This document shows positions 26,937 through 35,645 of a stretch of DNA of 64,000 bases, piece after piece. Source of the DNA: CBDFHV01 sp965247705. Its GTDB lineage: Bacteria; Pseudomonadota; Alphaproteobacteria; Rhodospirillales; CAMCUA01. The position numbers and the translations under genes were made by a program. The notes under the pieces are model-generated. The model did no database searches, had not been told where the DNA came from, and was given only the letters and a program-made list of their open reading frames with translations. Position 1 is the first letter of the stretch, and each line of letters begins with the position of its first letter. Location of the stretch: contig CBDFHV010000083.1 of assembly GCA_965247705.1 (NCBI GenBank), positions 62,001-126,000 of the forward strand, in the 5' to 3' direction.

Positions 26937-27761
26937 TTACCGTTCCCGCCAGGGGCGGGTGGCGCTGCCGGGATGGCCGAAATCGCGCGGAGCCAGCCCG
27001 GCCTGGAACCAGCAGACGAAACTGTAGGCGTCCCACACCGGCACACCGATGTGTTCGCTCAAGGCACGGCTGAAGGGCACCATGTTGGTGCACTCCAGTA
27101 CCACACCGCCGATTACGGGAAACCGAGTCATCAGCTTGCGACCGGCGGCCAGCACATCGGCCTCCGCCGCCGCCATGTCCGCCAGGTCCGTGTTGCCGGC
27201 AAAGGCGCGCACGAACGCGCAGTCGTCCTCGCAGCCGACAAGGGGCGTATCGGGGGGCGCGCCCGCCGCCGCCAGGTGCCGCGGACCCAGAAACCGGGTC
27301 GACACGGTGATCACCCCGACCCGCTTCCCCGGCGGCAGCAGGGGCTGGACGAAGGGCACCTGCATCAGGGGCGAGGCGGCGACCGGCACGTCCAGATTGG
27401 CCGCCAGGTGATCCTGGACCAGGGACAAAAATCCGCAGCTGGTGGTAATGCCGTCGGCGCCGGCGGCCACCAGGTCCTTCGCCGCCTCCAGGAACGGTTC
27501 GGCCATGGCGATGGCGTCGGGACCCAGGATCTTGGCCGGCGTGGCGCCCCGCACTACCTTGAGCAGGACCGGGAACGGCCAGGTGAGCAAATTCCCGAAG
27601 TCGCCCGGCACGCGCGGAAACACGGTGTCCAGGAACAGCATGCCCACCCGCGCCCCGTAGATGGTCTTGCCGCCATAAGCTTTGCGCCCGGTGGCCATGC
27701 GGACAGGGGTGTCCGATGGGGCCGAGGCCCGTGGCGCGGAGCCGGTTGCAATCTCGTTCAT
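26937..27761 (-). CDS. Asp/Glu-racemase-superfamily protein, paralogue 2
   Basis: A 274-residue paralogue of the genes at 26074 and 30862 with the same block order: AYGGKTIYGAR, FPRVPGDFGN, Cys in TTSCGFLSL, LMQVP, LLPPGKRVG, GCED, Cys in LECTNMVP and the tail PRDFGHPGSATRPWRER. ATG 27761 has GGAG upstream. First gene of a two-gene operon and divergent from the D-2-hydroxyacid dehydrogenase gene, 89 bp apart, so a shared control region is likely. Confidence 0.8.
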   Translation of the reverse strand: MNEIATGSAPRASAPSDTPVRMATGRKAYGGKTIYGARVGMLFLDTVFPRVPGDFGNLLTWPFPVLLKVVRGATPAKILGPDAIAMAEPFLEAAKDLVAAGADGITTSCGFLSLVQDHLAANLDVPVAASPLMQVPFVQPLLPPGKRVGVITVSTRFLGPRHLAAAGAPPDTPLVGCEDDCAFVRAFAGNTDLADMAAAEADVLAAGRKLMTRFPVIGGVVLECTNMVPFSRALSEHIGVPVWDAYSFVCWFQAGLAPRDFGHPGSATRPWRER

Positions 27762-27850
27762 GGGCACTCCATCGCCGGGCTTCGCTTGGCGATCCGTGGG
27801 GTTTGCTGGTAGGGTTTTGTCTCGTCGAATCAAATCAGAAAACGCCGACC

Positions 27851-28831
27851 ATGACCACAGCGGCAACGGACCGCCCGTCCGACCGGCCAAAACCGGCGAT
27901 CGCCTTCGTCCTCGCCGGGGCCAATCCCCCGCAACTGGGTCCGATGCTGGAAGAACACTTTCGCGTCCACCAGCTTCCCGTCGTCGAGGACATGTCGCGG
28001 GAAGTGACCGCGTTCGCCGAGGACGTGCGCGCCCTGGTGACGGCGACTCTGGTCGGCGCCGACAAGCGCCTGATCGACGCCCTGCCCAACCTGGAACTGA
28101 TCGTGTGCACCGGCGGTCACGTGGACCACATCGACCGGGATGCGGCGTGGGCCCGGGGCATCCACATCACCAATGCTCCCGGGGTCTCGGCGCCGGACGT
28201 GGCCGACATGTCCATCGCCCTGATGCTGGCGGTGGCGCGGCGGCTATGCGAGGGCGACCGTTTCGTCCGCACGGGCCACTGGCTGCGGGGCGACATGCCC
28301 CTCGGTCGCCGGGTCTACGGCCGCAAGCTGGGCATCGTCGGCCTGGGCGGCATCGGCCGCATCGTCGCCCGCCGGGCCGAGGGCCTGGAAATGGACATCG
28401 CCTATTACGGGCCGAATCCCAAGGAGGATGTATCCTATCCCCACTACGAGGACGTGACCCGGCTGGCGGCGGACGTGGATTTTTTGACCCTCCACTGCAA
28501 GTCGGGTCCCGCCACCCGCCACCTGATCGACGCCGAGGTGCTGCGCGCCCTGGGGCCGGACGGCTTTCTGATCAACGCCGCCCGCGGCGACGTGGTGGAC
28601 GAGGCGGCGCTTATCCAAGCCCTCAAGGACGGCACCATCGCCGGCGCCGGCCTGGATGTGTACGAGAACGAGCCCCACGTGCCCGAGGAACTGCTGGGCA
28701 TGGACAACGTGGTCCTGGGGGCCCACCACAGCGCCTACAGCTTCGAGGCCAAGCAGATCATGGCCGACCTGACCCTGGCCAACGTCAGGGCCCATTTCGA
28801 CGGCAAACCGCTGGTGACGCCGGTGACGTGA
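27851..28831 (+). CDS. D-isomer-specific 2-hydroxyacid dehydrogenase
   Basis: A 326-residue NAD(P)-dependent dehydrogenase of the D-2-hydroxyacid family. The Rossmann loop is VGLGGIGRIVARR (about 158-170). Catalytic residues are Arg in NAARGDVVDE, Glu in DVYENEP and His in LGAHHSAYS. It oxidises a D-2-hydroxy acid or reduces the 2-oxo acid in the cytoplasm. ATG 27851 is just upstream of homology. It precedes the DapA-like gene on the same strand with about 106 bp between them, so they may be co-expressed in a catabolic route with the racemase-like neighbours. Confidence 0.88.
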   Translation: MTTAATDRPSDRPKPAIAFVLAGANPPQLGPMLEEHFRVHQLPVVEDMSREVTAFAEDVRALVTATLVGADKRLIDALPNLELIVCTGGHVDHIDRDAAWARGIHITNAPGVSAPDVADMSIALMLAVARRLCEGDRFVRTGHWLRGDMPLGRRVYGRKLGIVGLGGIGRIVARRAEGLEMDIAYYGPNPKEDVSYPHYEDVTRLAADVDFLTLHCKSGPATRHLIDAEVLRALGPDGFLINAARGDVVDEAALIQALKDGTIAGAGLDVYENEPHVPEELLGMDNVVLGAHHSAYSFEAKQIMADLTLANVRAHFDGKPLVTPVT

Positions 28832-28937
28832 CGGGTTCGTCCCGGGGCTCTCGCCGACGGCCAGCAGCGATTCTTGACTTCCCCAACCTGGGGAAACACG
28901 ATCCCCCACAACGGTTCCCCTGCCCGGAGTCCCCCCA

Positions 28938-29882
28938 ATGAAAACCAGCCCCGTCACCATCGCCGACATCACCGGCTCCTTGATGTCGGTGCCGCCGCTG
29001 GCGCGCAATGGCGATCTCAGCCTGAACCTGGAGGAGAACCGCAAGCTGCTCCGCCATATCGAGGCGGCCGGGGTCACCTCCCACCTTTACGGGGGCAACG
29101 CCAATTTCTATGCCGTCTCCCAGCGCATGTTCGAGGAGACGCTGGAGATGCTGGCCCATGTGGCCGGGGAAGAAAGCTGGATCATCCCCTCCGTGGGGCC
29201 GGATTATGGCAAGCTGATGGACCAGGCCGGAGTGGCCAAGCACAGCCGCTTCCCCACCTTCATCAACTTGCCCCAGGCCTTCGGCACCACCCCCGACGGG
29301 GTGGACCGGGGGATTCGGGAGTTCGTGCAGACGGTCGGCCGGCCGGTGATGGTCTACCTGAAGACCGAGAACTACCTGACCCCGGCCCATACGGCGCGGC
29401 TGGTCGATGAAAATGTGGCTTGTGCCGTCAAGTACGGCATCAACCGCCCCGATGCCTCCAAGGACCCCTACCTGGACCAACTGGTGACCATGGTCGACCG
29501 TGCGCGCCTGATCATCGTCGGCGAGCGCCACGTGCTGGGCCAGCATCGGGGCTACAAGCTGGGGGCCATGATGTCGGGCTCCGGCACCATCGCGCCAACC
29601 ACGGCGCGGCGCATCTACGAGGCCATACAGGCCGACGACTACGACACCGCCTCGACCCTGCGCGACCGGATCATTCCGCTGGAAGACATTCGCGATGCCA
29701 TCGGGCCCATCTCGGTCCTGCACGACGCGGTGAGTTTTTCCGGCATCGCCGACATGGGACCGCTCACCCCCCTGGTCGCCAACGTCGCCGAGCCCCATCG
29801 GGCCAAGGTGCGTGACGCGGCCCAAGCGCTGCTCGCCTTCGAGCGATCCATCGCCGATGCGCCCCTCGCCAAGTCCGCATGA
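28938..29882 (+). CDS. dihydrodipicolinate synthase (DapA)-family aldolase/lyase
   Basis: A 314-residue TIM-barrel protein of the DHDPS/N-acetylneuraminate lyase family. The Schiff-base Lys is probably in CAVKYGI (about 169) and the Tyr in VMVYLKTENY (about 141). The usual N-terminal GTTGE motif is changed to YGGNANFYA, so the substrate is unlikely to be pyruvate plus aspartate semialdehyde. More probably it splits or condenses a 2-oxo acid in a catabolic pathway. Convergent with the nitroreductase gene, 21 bp apart. Confidence 0.82.
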   Translation: MKTSPVTIADITGSLMSVPPLARNGDLSLNLEENRKLLRHIEAAGVTSHLYGGNANFYAVSQRMFEETLEMLAHVAGEESWIIPSVGPDYGKLMDQAGVAKHSRFPTFINLPQAFGTTPDGVDRGIREFVQTVGRPVMVYLKTENYLTPAHTARLVDENVACAVKYGINRPDASKDPYLDQLVTMVDRARLIIVGERHVLGQHRGYKLGAMMSGSGTIAPTTARRIYEAIQADDYDTASTLRDRIIPLEDIRDAIGPISVLHDAVSFSGIADMGPLTPLVANVAEPHRAKVRDAAQALLAFERSIADAPLAKSA

Positions 29883-29903
29883 GGGGTTCGTCGCCCCCGA
29901 CGC

Positions 29904-30743
29904 TCACTTCAGGTGGATGCCCTGGGCGGCCAGGAAGCGGCTGAACTCTTCGCGTTCCGGAACCGAAAGCTGCCGCGTCACGCTGTCCGACCAGGGGCAG
30001 GGGTCGCTGATACCGTAGCGGTCCACGTGGCGCTGCAGTCGGGTTTCCAAGGGCTCGCGGGCATGGCGGCGTTGGTCGTAGGCGGCGATCTCGGCTTCGA
30101 GGTTTGAATCGTCGTAGCGGTCCCGATGCACCACCACCGACGGCGGCAGGCGCATGGACACCCGCCATTCCCCCGACGGCCGGCCGGCGGCGAGGCCGGC
30201 AACGGGAAACACACCCGCCGGCAGGCCGAGGCAGGCCGAAGTCTCCTCGATGCACATGCGCACCACGCTCAGGGGACAGCACCCCAGGCCCACCGCCTCG
30301 GCGGCGAGCATGAAGGTCTGCATGGCCAGCGCCGTATCCACGGCGGCGTTCATGAAGCAATCGGCGTTGTCGTTGGCATAGTCCCGATCGCGAAGGCGGG
30401 CCAGGCGCCGAGTCCGGCGAACATCGCCGCAAAAGATCAGCAGCACCGGCGCCCGGGACGGCCAATCCAGGTGCTTTCCCTGGGCGCCCAACGCTTGGCG
30501 CACCGCCGCGTCCTCCACCCGGATGATGGCGTATTGCTGCAGGTCGGACTTGGAGGGGGCCGACTGGGCGCAGGCCAGCAGGGCCGACAACAGGTCCTCG
30601 TCCACCGGATCGGGAAGGAAGCGACGATGGGACCGCCGCGCCAGAATGGGCGCCAAGGCGGCGGCTTGGTCGCCGGCGGCATCGCCCGCGGCGGACTGGC
30701 CGAACCTCTGGGCGATCAGGTCGGGGATGGAAGGTCGGGACAT
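29904..30743 (-). CDS. nitroreductase-family flavoprotein
   Basis: A 279-residue FMN-dependent nitroreductase-like protein. Typical are RRSHRRFLPDPVDEDLL (FMN phosphate region), SAPSKSDLQQYAIIRV, the central NAAVDTALAMQTFMLAAEAVGLG and GLAAGRPS near the end. ATG 30743 is preceded by AGGAG; the longer frame is unsupported. The substrate is unknown (nitro compound, quinone or a dehalogenation/deamination substrate). Divergent from racemase-like paralogue 3 with 118 bp between starts. Confidence 0.85.
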   Translation of the reverse strand: MSRPSIPDLIAQRFGQSAAGDAAGDQAAALAPILARRSHRRFLPDPVDEDLLSALLACAQSAPSKSDLQQYAIIRVEDAAVRQALGAQGKHLDWPSRAPVLLIFCGDVRRTRRLARLRDRDYANDNADCFMNAAVDTALAMQTFMLAAEAVGLGCCPLSVVRMCIEETSACLGLPAGVFPVAGLAAGRPSGEWRVSMRLPPSVVVHRDRYDDSNLEAEIAAYDQRRHAREPLETRLQRHVDRYGISDPCPWSDSVTRQLSVPEREEFSRFLAAQGIHLK

Positions 30744-30861
30744 AAGCGAGGCTCCTGCGGGGAAGGTCCTCTCCGACAATACCGTCACCCGGCACGGGAT
30801 CGGTGGTCGAAATTGCGAAGCTCTTGCGGAAACTGCTAAACTTGTCTTGGAGGGGCAGTCC

Positions 30862-31692
30862 ATGAACGAAACCGTGCTTCCGCCCAGGCGCGTTCCGCCA
30901 TCTGTGCCCGACGACTCGTCCACCGGCGAGGCCGCGGCCTCCCGCATGGCCTATGGCGGCAAGACCAATTATGGCGCCCGGATCGGCATCATCGTGATGG
31001 ATACCTTGTTCCCCCGTATCCCCGGCGACATGGGCAACGGGGAAACTTTCGATTTTCCGGTCCTGTTCAAGGTGGTGCGCGGCTCGACGCCCGAGTGGGT
31101 GCACGCCAGCGGCGATGACCTGGTGTTCAAGGCGTTTCTGGAACCGGCCAAGGAGGCGGTGCTCGACGGCGCCGACGCCGTTGCCGTCTGCTGTGGCCTG
31201 ATGTCCCTGCACCAGAAACGGCTGGCCGGGGAACTGGGCGTGCCCGTGGCCACCTCGGCCCTGATGCAGATCCCGCTGATCAACGCCTTGCTGCCGCCGG
31301 GCAAGCGCTGCGGCGTGCTGACCATTTCAAGCAAACTGCTGACCGCCCGCCACCTGGAAGCCGCCGGCGCGCCGACCGATACGCCGGTCATCGGTTGCGA
31401 GGACGGTCCCGAGTTCCTGCCCATGCACCGCCGCGCCGATCCTTATGCGGACATCGCCCTTTGCGAAGAGGAAATTCTCGAAATCGGACACGCCCTGGTC
31501 GAGCGCAATCCGGATGTTGGGGCGATCGTGCTGGAATGCACCAACATGCCGCCCTACGCGCGGGCCCTGTCGGACCTGGTGGGCCTGCCCGTCTACGACG
31601 TTGTTACCTTCGTCAACTGGTTCCACGCCGGATTGGCGCCCCGCGACTTCGGTCACCCCGGGTCGGCGCCGCGTCCCTGGCGGGAACGTTAG
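30862..31692 (+). CDS. Asp/Glu-racemase-superfamily protein, paralogue 3
   Basis: A 276-residue paralogue of the two genes at 26-28 kb. Blocks: MAYGGKTNYGAR, FPRIPGDMGN, Cys in AVCCGLMSL (an extra neighbouring Cys replaces Ser), LMQIP, LLPPGKRCG, Cys in LECTNMPP and PRDFGHPGSAPRPWRER. ATG 30862 has GGAGG upstream. Seventy-seven bases separate it from the second DoeA-like gene, which probably shares its transcript. Pairing of a racemase-like enzyme with a creatinase-like hydrolase resembles small-amide catabolism such as hydantoin or ectoine routes (inference). Confidence 0.8.
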   Translation: MNETVLPPRRVPPSVPDDSSTGEAAASRMAYGGKTNYGARIGIIVMDTLFPRIPGDMGNGETFDFPVLFKVVRGSTPEWVHASGDDLVFKAFLEPAKEAVLDGADAVAVCCGLMSLHQKRLAGELGVPVATSALMQIPLINALLPPGKRCGVLTISSKLLTARHLEAAGAPTDTPVIGCEDGPEFLPMHRRADPYADIALCEEEILEIGHALVERNPDVGAIVLECTNMPPYARALSDLVGLPVYDVVTFVNWFHAGLAPRDFGHPGSAPRPWRER

Positions 31693-31769
31693 GCGGCTTA
31701 CCGCCCCGACCCCACGGTCAGCCCAGCCCATCCAGAAGGGTTATCAGGCCCAACCAGAGGAGATGAGCC

Positions 31770-32915
31770 ATGGCAGAAGCCATATTGCCGTTCACGGTCG
31801 AGGAATTCCGCCAGCGCCTGGACAAGGTCCAAAAGGGCATGGAGGCGGCTGGAGTCGAGGTGCTCCTGGTCACGGCGCCGGAGAATATCTACTACCTGAC
31901 CGGCTATCATACGGTCGGTTATTTCTCCTTCCAGATGCTGATCCTGTGTCTTGACCGGAATCCCATCATGCTGGCCCGCGGTATCAACGCCGAGATGGCG
32001 CGCCATCAGTCCTGGCTGAGCGACGTTGAATCCTACGGTGACACGGACAGCCCCAACGATGCCCTGGTCCGGGTCCTCGAATCCCACGGCTTGGCGAAAA
32101 AGCGCATCGGCAACCAGAACGACGCCTTCTTCTTCTCGGTCAGTCAGTACAAGAGGTTGGTCGCCGCCCTCGGCCGCGATCCCCTCGACGGGTCCGGCAT
32201 CATCGAGAGAGTCCGTTGGGTCAAGTCGCCGGCGGAACTCGCCTACATGCGCGAGGCGGGCCGCTGCTGCGCCGCCTCCCTGGACGCCGCCATCGATGCC
32301 TGCCGCGCCGGCGCGACCGAAAACGACGTGGCCGCCGCGCTTCACCAGGCGCTGATCGCCGCCGGCAGCGAATACCTGGGCCATGCGCCCCTGGTCTGTG
32401 CCGGGCCGGGCGGGGGTTGGGGGATGGATACTTGGCACCGGCGCCCCATCGGCGAGGACGATGTCGTGTTCCTCGAATGCGGCGGCACCTACGAGCGCTA
32501 CAACGTCGGCCTGTCGCGCAGCGTGCTGGTGGGCAATCCCGGCGACAAATGGCGGCGCATGTTCGACGCCTGCCGCGAGGGCTATCTCCGCGCCCGCGAT
32601 ACGGTCAAGGCGGGGGTCACCTCCCACGAGGTGGACAAACCCTGCCGGGATCACATTGTCGCCCAGGGCTTCCCGTTCGAAAAACGGGTCGGCTACGGCA
32701 TCGGCATCGGCTTCCCGCCCGATTGGGGCGAAGGGCGCACCCAGTCCATCAACCGGGGCGACGACATGGTCCTCGAAACGGGCATGGTGTTTCACCTGAT
32801 CCCCGGCATCCGCATCACCGGCGAAGGCGCCGTCTTCTTCAGCGAGACCCTGACGGTGACAGACACCGGCTGCGAGGTCCTGACCCCCTACAGCCATGAG
32901 CTGGCGATCAAGTAG
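31770..32915 (+). CDS. creatinase/ectoine-hydrolase (DoeA)-like M24 family protein, second copy
   Basis: A 381-residue relative of the protein at 22594. The N-terminal domain contains APENIYYLTGYHTVGYFSF; the C-terminal domain again lacks the M24 metal ligands (FLECGG with Glu for Asp, YNVGLSRS with Gly for Asp, VGYGIGIGFPPDWGEG with Tyr for His, FHLIPG without Glu). Both proteins keep the PPxWGEG segment. It is therefore probably a metal-independent C-N hydrolase. An AGGAG motif precedes the ATG. Convergent with the DMT transporter gene; the two coding regions overlap by 8 bases at their ends. Confidence 0.82.
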   Translation: MAEAILPFTVEEFRQRLDKVQKGMEAAGVEVLLVTAPENIYYLTGYHTVGYFSFQMLILCLDRNPIMLARGINAEMARHQSWLSDVESYGDTDSPNDALVRVLESHGLAKKRIGNQNDAFFFSVSQYKRLVAALGRDPLDGSGIIERVRWVKSPAELAYMREAGRCCAASLDAAIDACRAGATENDVAAALHQALIAAGSEYLGHAPLVCAGPGGGWGMDTWHRRPIGEDDVVFLECGGTYERYNVGLSRSVLVGNPGDKWRRMFDACREGYLRARDTVKAGVTSHEVDKPCRDHIVAQGFPFEKRVGYGIGIGFPPDWGEGRTQSINRGDDMVLETGMVFHLIPGIRITGEGAVFFSETLTVTDTGCEVLTPYSHELAIK

Positions 32916-33813
32916 TGGGCGGCGCGTTGGGTCCGGCCGTGGACCGGGACCGTTGCTCGCGGTGGAAGATGTAAAGGCCGCTGACGGTAATCACCGCGGC
33001 CCCGGTGAGCGTCCATGAATCCGGCAGATCGCCGAAGATCACGAAGCCCAGCACGCCGGCCCAGATCAGGCTGGTGTAGCGGAAGGGCGAGACGGTACCG
33101 GCGGAAGCCACTTCCAAGGCCTTGATGAGCGCGAAATGGGCGGCCCCGCCAAGCACGCCCAGCAGGGCCATCAACAGCCAACCCTCAAGGTCCGGCGTCT
33201 TCCAGTGGAACGGCACCACCAGCGAGATCAGGATCGCCCCCGTGGCGGCGGTGTGAAACAGCGACGTCATGGTCGAATCGGTGCGGCCCGCCTTGCGGGT
33301 GGCGATCTGATAGAGAGCCAAGGTTATGGCGGCGGCGAACGGCAGGACGGCGGCCGGGTGCGCCATGCCGAAACCCGGGCGGATGATGATGAGCGCGCCG
33401 ACGAAACCCGCCGCGACGCCCATCCAGCGGCGCAAACCGACCCGCTCCTTGAGTAGCGGCACCGACAGGGCCGTGAACAGGACCGGCGCGCAGATGACCA
33501 GGGCCGAGGCGTCGGCGAGCGGCATGAAGCGGACTCCCGCTATGTAAAATGCCGTCGACGACAGGATGAGGACCGACCGCGAAATTTGCAGTAGCGGTTG
33601 GCGGGTCGCCGCCACACGGGGCAGGCGCGGTCCCAGATAGAGTGCCAGCAGCACGGCGTGAAAGGCGTAACGTGCCCACACGACCTGGGCGACGGAGTAG
33701 TCGGCCACCAGGTACTTGCCGCCGGCCTCGACCAGGGCGCTCATCAGGGCGGCTAGCAACATCCACAGGATGCCGTGGCGGGGGCTCAATGTGTCCGCCG
33801 GGCCCTCCGCCAT
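32908..33813 (-). CDS. DMT-superfamily (EamA) transporter
   Basis: A 301-residue inner-membrane protein with about ten hydrophobic segments in two EamA halves (for example LWMLLAALMSALVEAGGKYL, IAGVRFMPLADASALVICAP, LMALLGVLGGAAHFALIKALE, LIWAGVLGFVIFGDLPDSW). Family members export metabolites or amino acids. ATG 33813 lies 35 bp after the RraA-like stop and has AAGG upstream; a start at 33876 overlapping that gene is possible. Probably co-transcribed with the RraA-like gene. Confidence 0.85.
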   Translation of the reverse strand: MAEGPADTLSPRHGILWMLLAALMSALVEAGGKYLVADYSVAQVVWARYAFHAVLLALYLGPRLPRVAATRQPLLQISRSVLILSSTAFYIAGVRFMPLADASALVICAPVLFTALSVPLLKERVGLRRWMGVAAGFVGALIIIRPGFGMAHPAAVLPFAAAITLALYQIATRKAGRTDSTMTSLFHTAATGAILISLVVPFHWKTPDLEGWLLMALLGVLGGAAHFALIKALEVASAGTVSPFRYTSLIWAGVLGFVIFGDLPDSWTLTGAAVITVSGLYIFHREQRSRSTAGPNAPPTT

Positions 33814-33847
33814 CGGGTCGGCCTTCACGTGCCGACGTTTCCGGCGA

Positions 33848-34576
33848 TCAATCGCGGGCTTTCTTCCACGCGGCATATTCGGCCATGCGTTTCTCATCGG
33901 GTGGATAGATGCCGATGGTGTGGGCACCCCCATGGACCCGCTCGAAGACGAACTCCTCCATCAGCTCCTGCTCCGCCGCGCCCTCGGCCACCTGATCGGC
34001 GACATTGGACGGAATGACGACGACCCCTTCCGGATCGCCCACCATGATGTCGCCCGGCAGCACCGTTACCCCGCCGCAACCAATGGGGAGTTGGAGGTCC
34101 ATGGCATGGTGGAACGGCATGGCCGCCGGCGCCGTGCTCTTCTGGCAGAAGACCGGGAAGCCCTGCTTGAGCATGGCGACCGTGTCGCGGACGCCACCAT
34201 CGCTGCAATAACCGGCCACCCCACGCACCTTCAGCCGTTCCACCAGGATGTCGCCAACGACACCTCCCCGGGTGTCGCCATGGGCATCCACTACCAGCAC
34301 ATGACCCGGCGGCGTGCCCTCGATGCACTTGCGGTGCGGGTGTTCGGGGTCTTCCGACAGGCCGGCCGGCGCGATGTCTTCGCGGGCCGGGACCATGCGC
34401 ATGGTGTAGGCGGGGCCGACGAAGCGGGCGGCCGCGGGATTTATCGGCCGCACATGCTGCATGTAGGTGGTGCGCAGCCCAAGCTTGAACAGCTGGCTGG
34501 TCAACGTGGCCGTGGCCACACGGGAGAGGATCTCGCGGGTCGATTCGCCCAGGGGTTTGGGGTCGTAAAAGGGCAT
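33848..34576 (-). CDS. RraA-like / HMG-CHA aldolase family protein
   Basis: A 242-residue protein of the RraA/4-hydroxy-4-methyl-2-oxoglutarate aldolase family. The signature GDILVERLKVRGVAGYCSDGGVRD contains the Arg and Asp that bind substrate and divalent metal. Longer than true RraA (about 160), matching the oxaloacetate-decarboxylase/aldolase branch. ATG 34576 is chosen over a longer unsupported start. Fits a step that splits a 2-oxo acid in the surrounding catabolic block. Confidence 0.85.
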   Translation of the reverse strand: MPFYDPKPLGESTREILSRVATATLTSQLFKLGLRTTYMQHVRPINPAAARFVGPAYTMRMVPAREDIAPAGLSEDPEHPHRKCIEGTPPGHVLVVDAHGDTRGGVVGDILVERLKVRGVAGYCSDGGVRDTVAMLKQGFPVFCQKSTAPAAMPFHHAMDLQLPIGCGGVTVLPGDIMVGDPEGVVVIPSNVADQVAEGAAEQELMEEFVFERVHGGAHTIGIYPPDEKRMAEYAAWKKARD

Positions 34577-34985
34577 GGGGCACCTGTCGGAAAGGGGATG
34601 GAGGGGAGGACGCAACCGGGCCGAACAGTAGCACGCGCCCGCGACCGGCAGGGTCTTGGAGTCGGTGCCCGGGCTGGCTGCCTCTGGTCGGGCAATTTAT
34701 CCCGGGACAACAGGTGGAAATGGCGCTATAGGACCCCGGCCGGGCTCGAGGCGTGAGTCCACTGCGCATTGACCTGAGGCGGTTGGAATAGGTGGAAGGT
34801 GGGTACCCCGTCAGTGCCCCACATCTCAGGGATGACAAGGACGGCGCAGACCGAGTAACCTAAGGGTCATTAGGGTTATCCCCACCAACGCGGCGGCGCG
34901 CGATCCAGCCAAATGCGGGATGGCGAACCCTGGTTGCGATGCGGGGCCGCGGTCGTTTCAGCAGATAATTTAAGGAGCCTATCGA
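34577..34985. other. long intergenic region before the ABC permease
   Basis: About 400 bp without a convincing gene. It must contain the divergent promoters for the RraA-like and ABC genes. A dyad TAACC...GGTTA lies near 34855-34880. No substrate-binding-protein gene or remnant was seen here. AAGGAG directly precedes the permease start. Confidence 0.6.
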
Positions 34986-35645
34986 ATGCTATACCAGTGG
35001 GAATTCGACGTAGTCCTTTCCTACACGAACTTCTGGCTGGACGGCGCCATGATCACGCTGATCTACGCGGCGGCGACGATCGTCGGCGGTTTGGTCTTGG
35101 GCGTGCTTTGCGGATCCATCCTCCTGATGAAAAATCCCATTTTCAAGGTGATTCCGTATATCTACGTGCAGATGTTCCGCTGCACCCCACTGCTGGTGCA
35201 GATCGTCTGGTTCTTCTATGCCTTGCCGATCGTCATCGATGTGACCATGCCGGCGTGGCTGGCCGGCGGCATCGGCCTGACCCTTTATATGGGCGCCTTC
35301 AGCACCGAGATCTTTCGCGGCGGCGTGATGTCCATCGACAAGGGCCAGTGGCAGGCGGGCCGGGCGTTGGGCATGAACTATCTGCAGCTCATGCGCCGCA
35401 TCATCCTGCCCCAAGCGGGGACCCGAATGGTGCCGCCCTTCGTCAATCAGTCGGTTCTGCAGCTGAAAAACACATCCCTGCTATACGTGGTGGCGGTTCC
35501 CGACCTGATGTACACGAGCCAGATCATCGTGTCGGAGACGTTCCGACCGCTGGAGGGCTACACCAGCGTGGCGATCATGTACTTCATCCTGCTGTATCCC
35601 CTGGTTCAGTTCGCATCGAAGTTGGAGGCCCGCGCCGATGTCTGA
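34986..35645 (+). CDS. polar amino acid ABC transporter permease (HisM/GlnP family)
   Basis: A 219-residue inner-membrane permease of the HAAT family with about five membrane segments. The QxxFRCTPLLVQI block and the EAA loop (GGVMSIDKGQWQAGRALGM...RRIILPQA) are typical. ATG 34986 has AAGGAG upstream. Its end overlaps the ATPase gene by 8 bases. Only one permease gene is present, so it probably works as a homodimer. No substrate-binding protein is next to it. Confidence 0.92.
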   Translation: MLYQWEFDVVLSYTNFWLDGAMITLIYAAATIVGGLVLGVLCGSILLMKNPIFKVIPYIYVQMFRCTPLLVQIVWFFYALPIVIDVTMPAWLAGGIGLTLYMGAFSTEIFRGGVMSIDKGQWQAGRALGMNYLQLMRRIILPQAGTRMVPPFVNQSVLQLKNTSLLYVVAVPDLMYTSQIIVSETFRPLEGYTSVAIMYFILLYPLVQFASKLEARADV

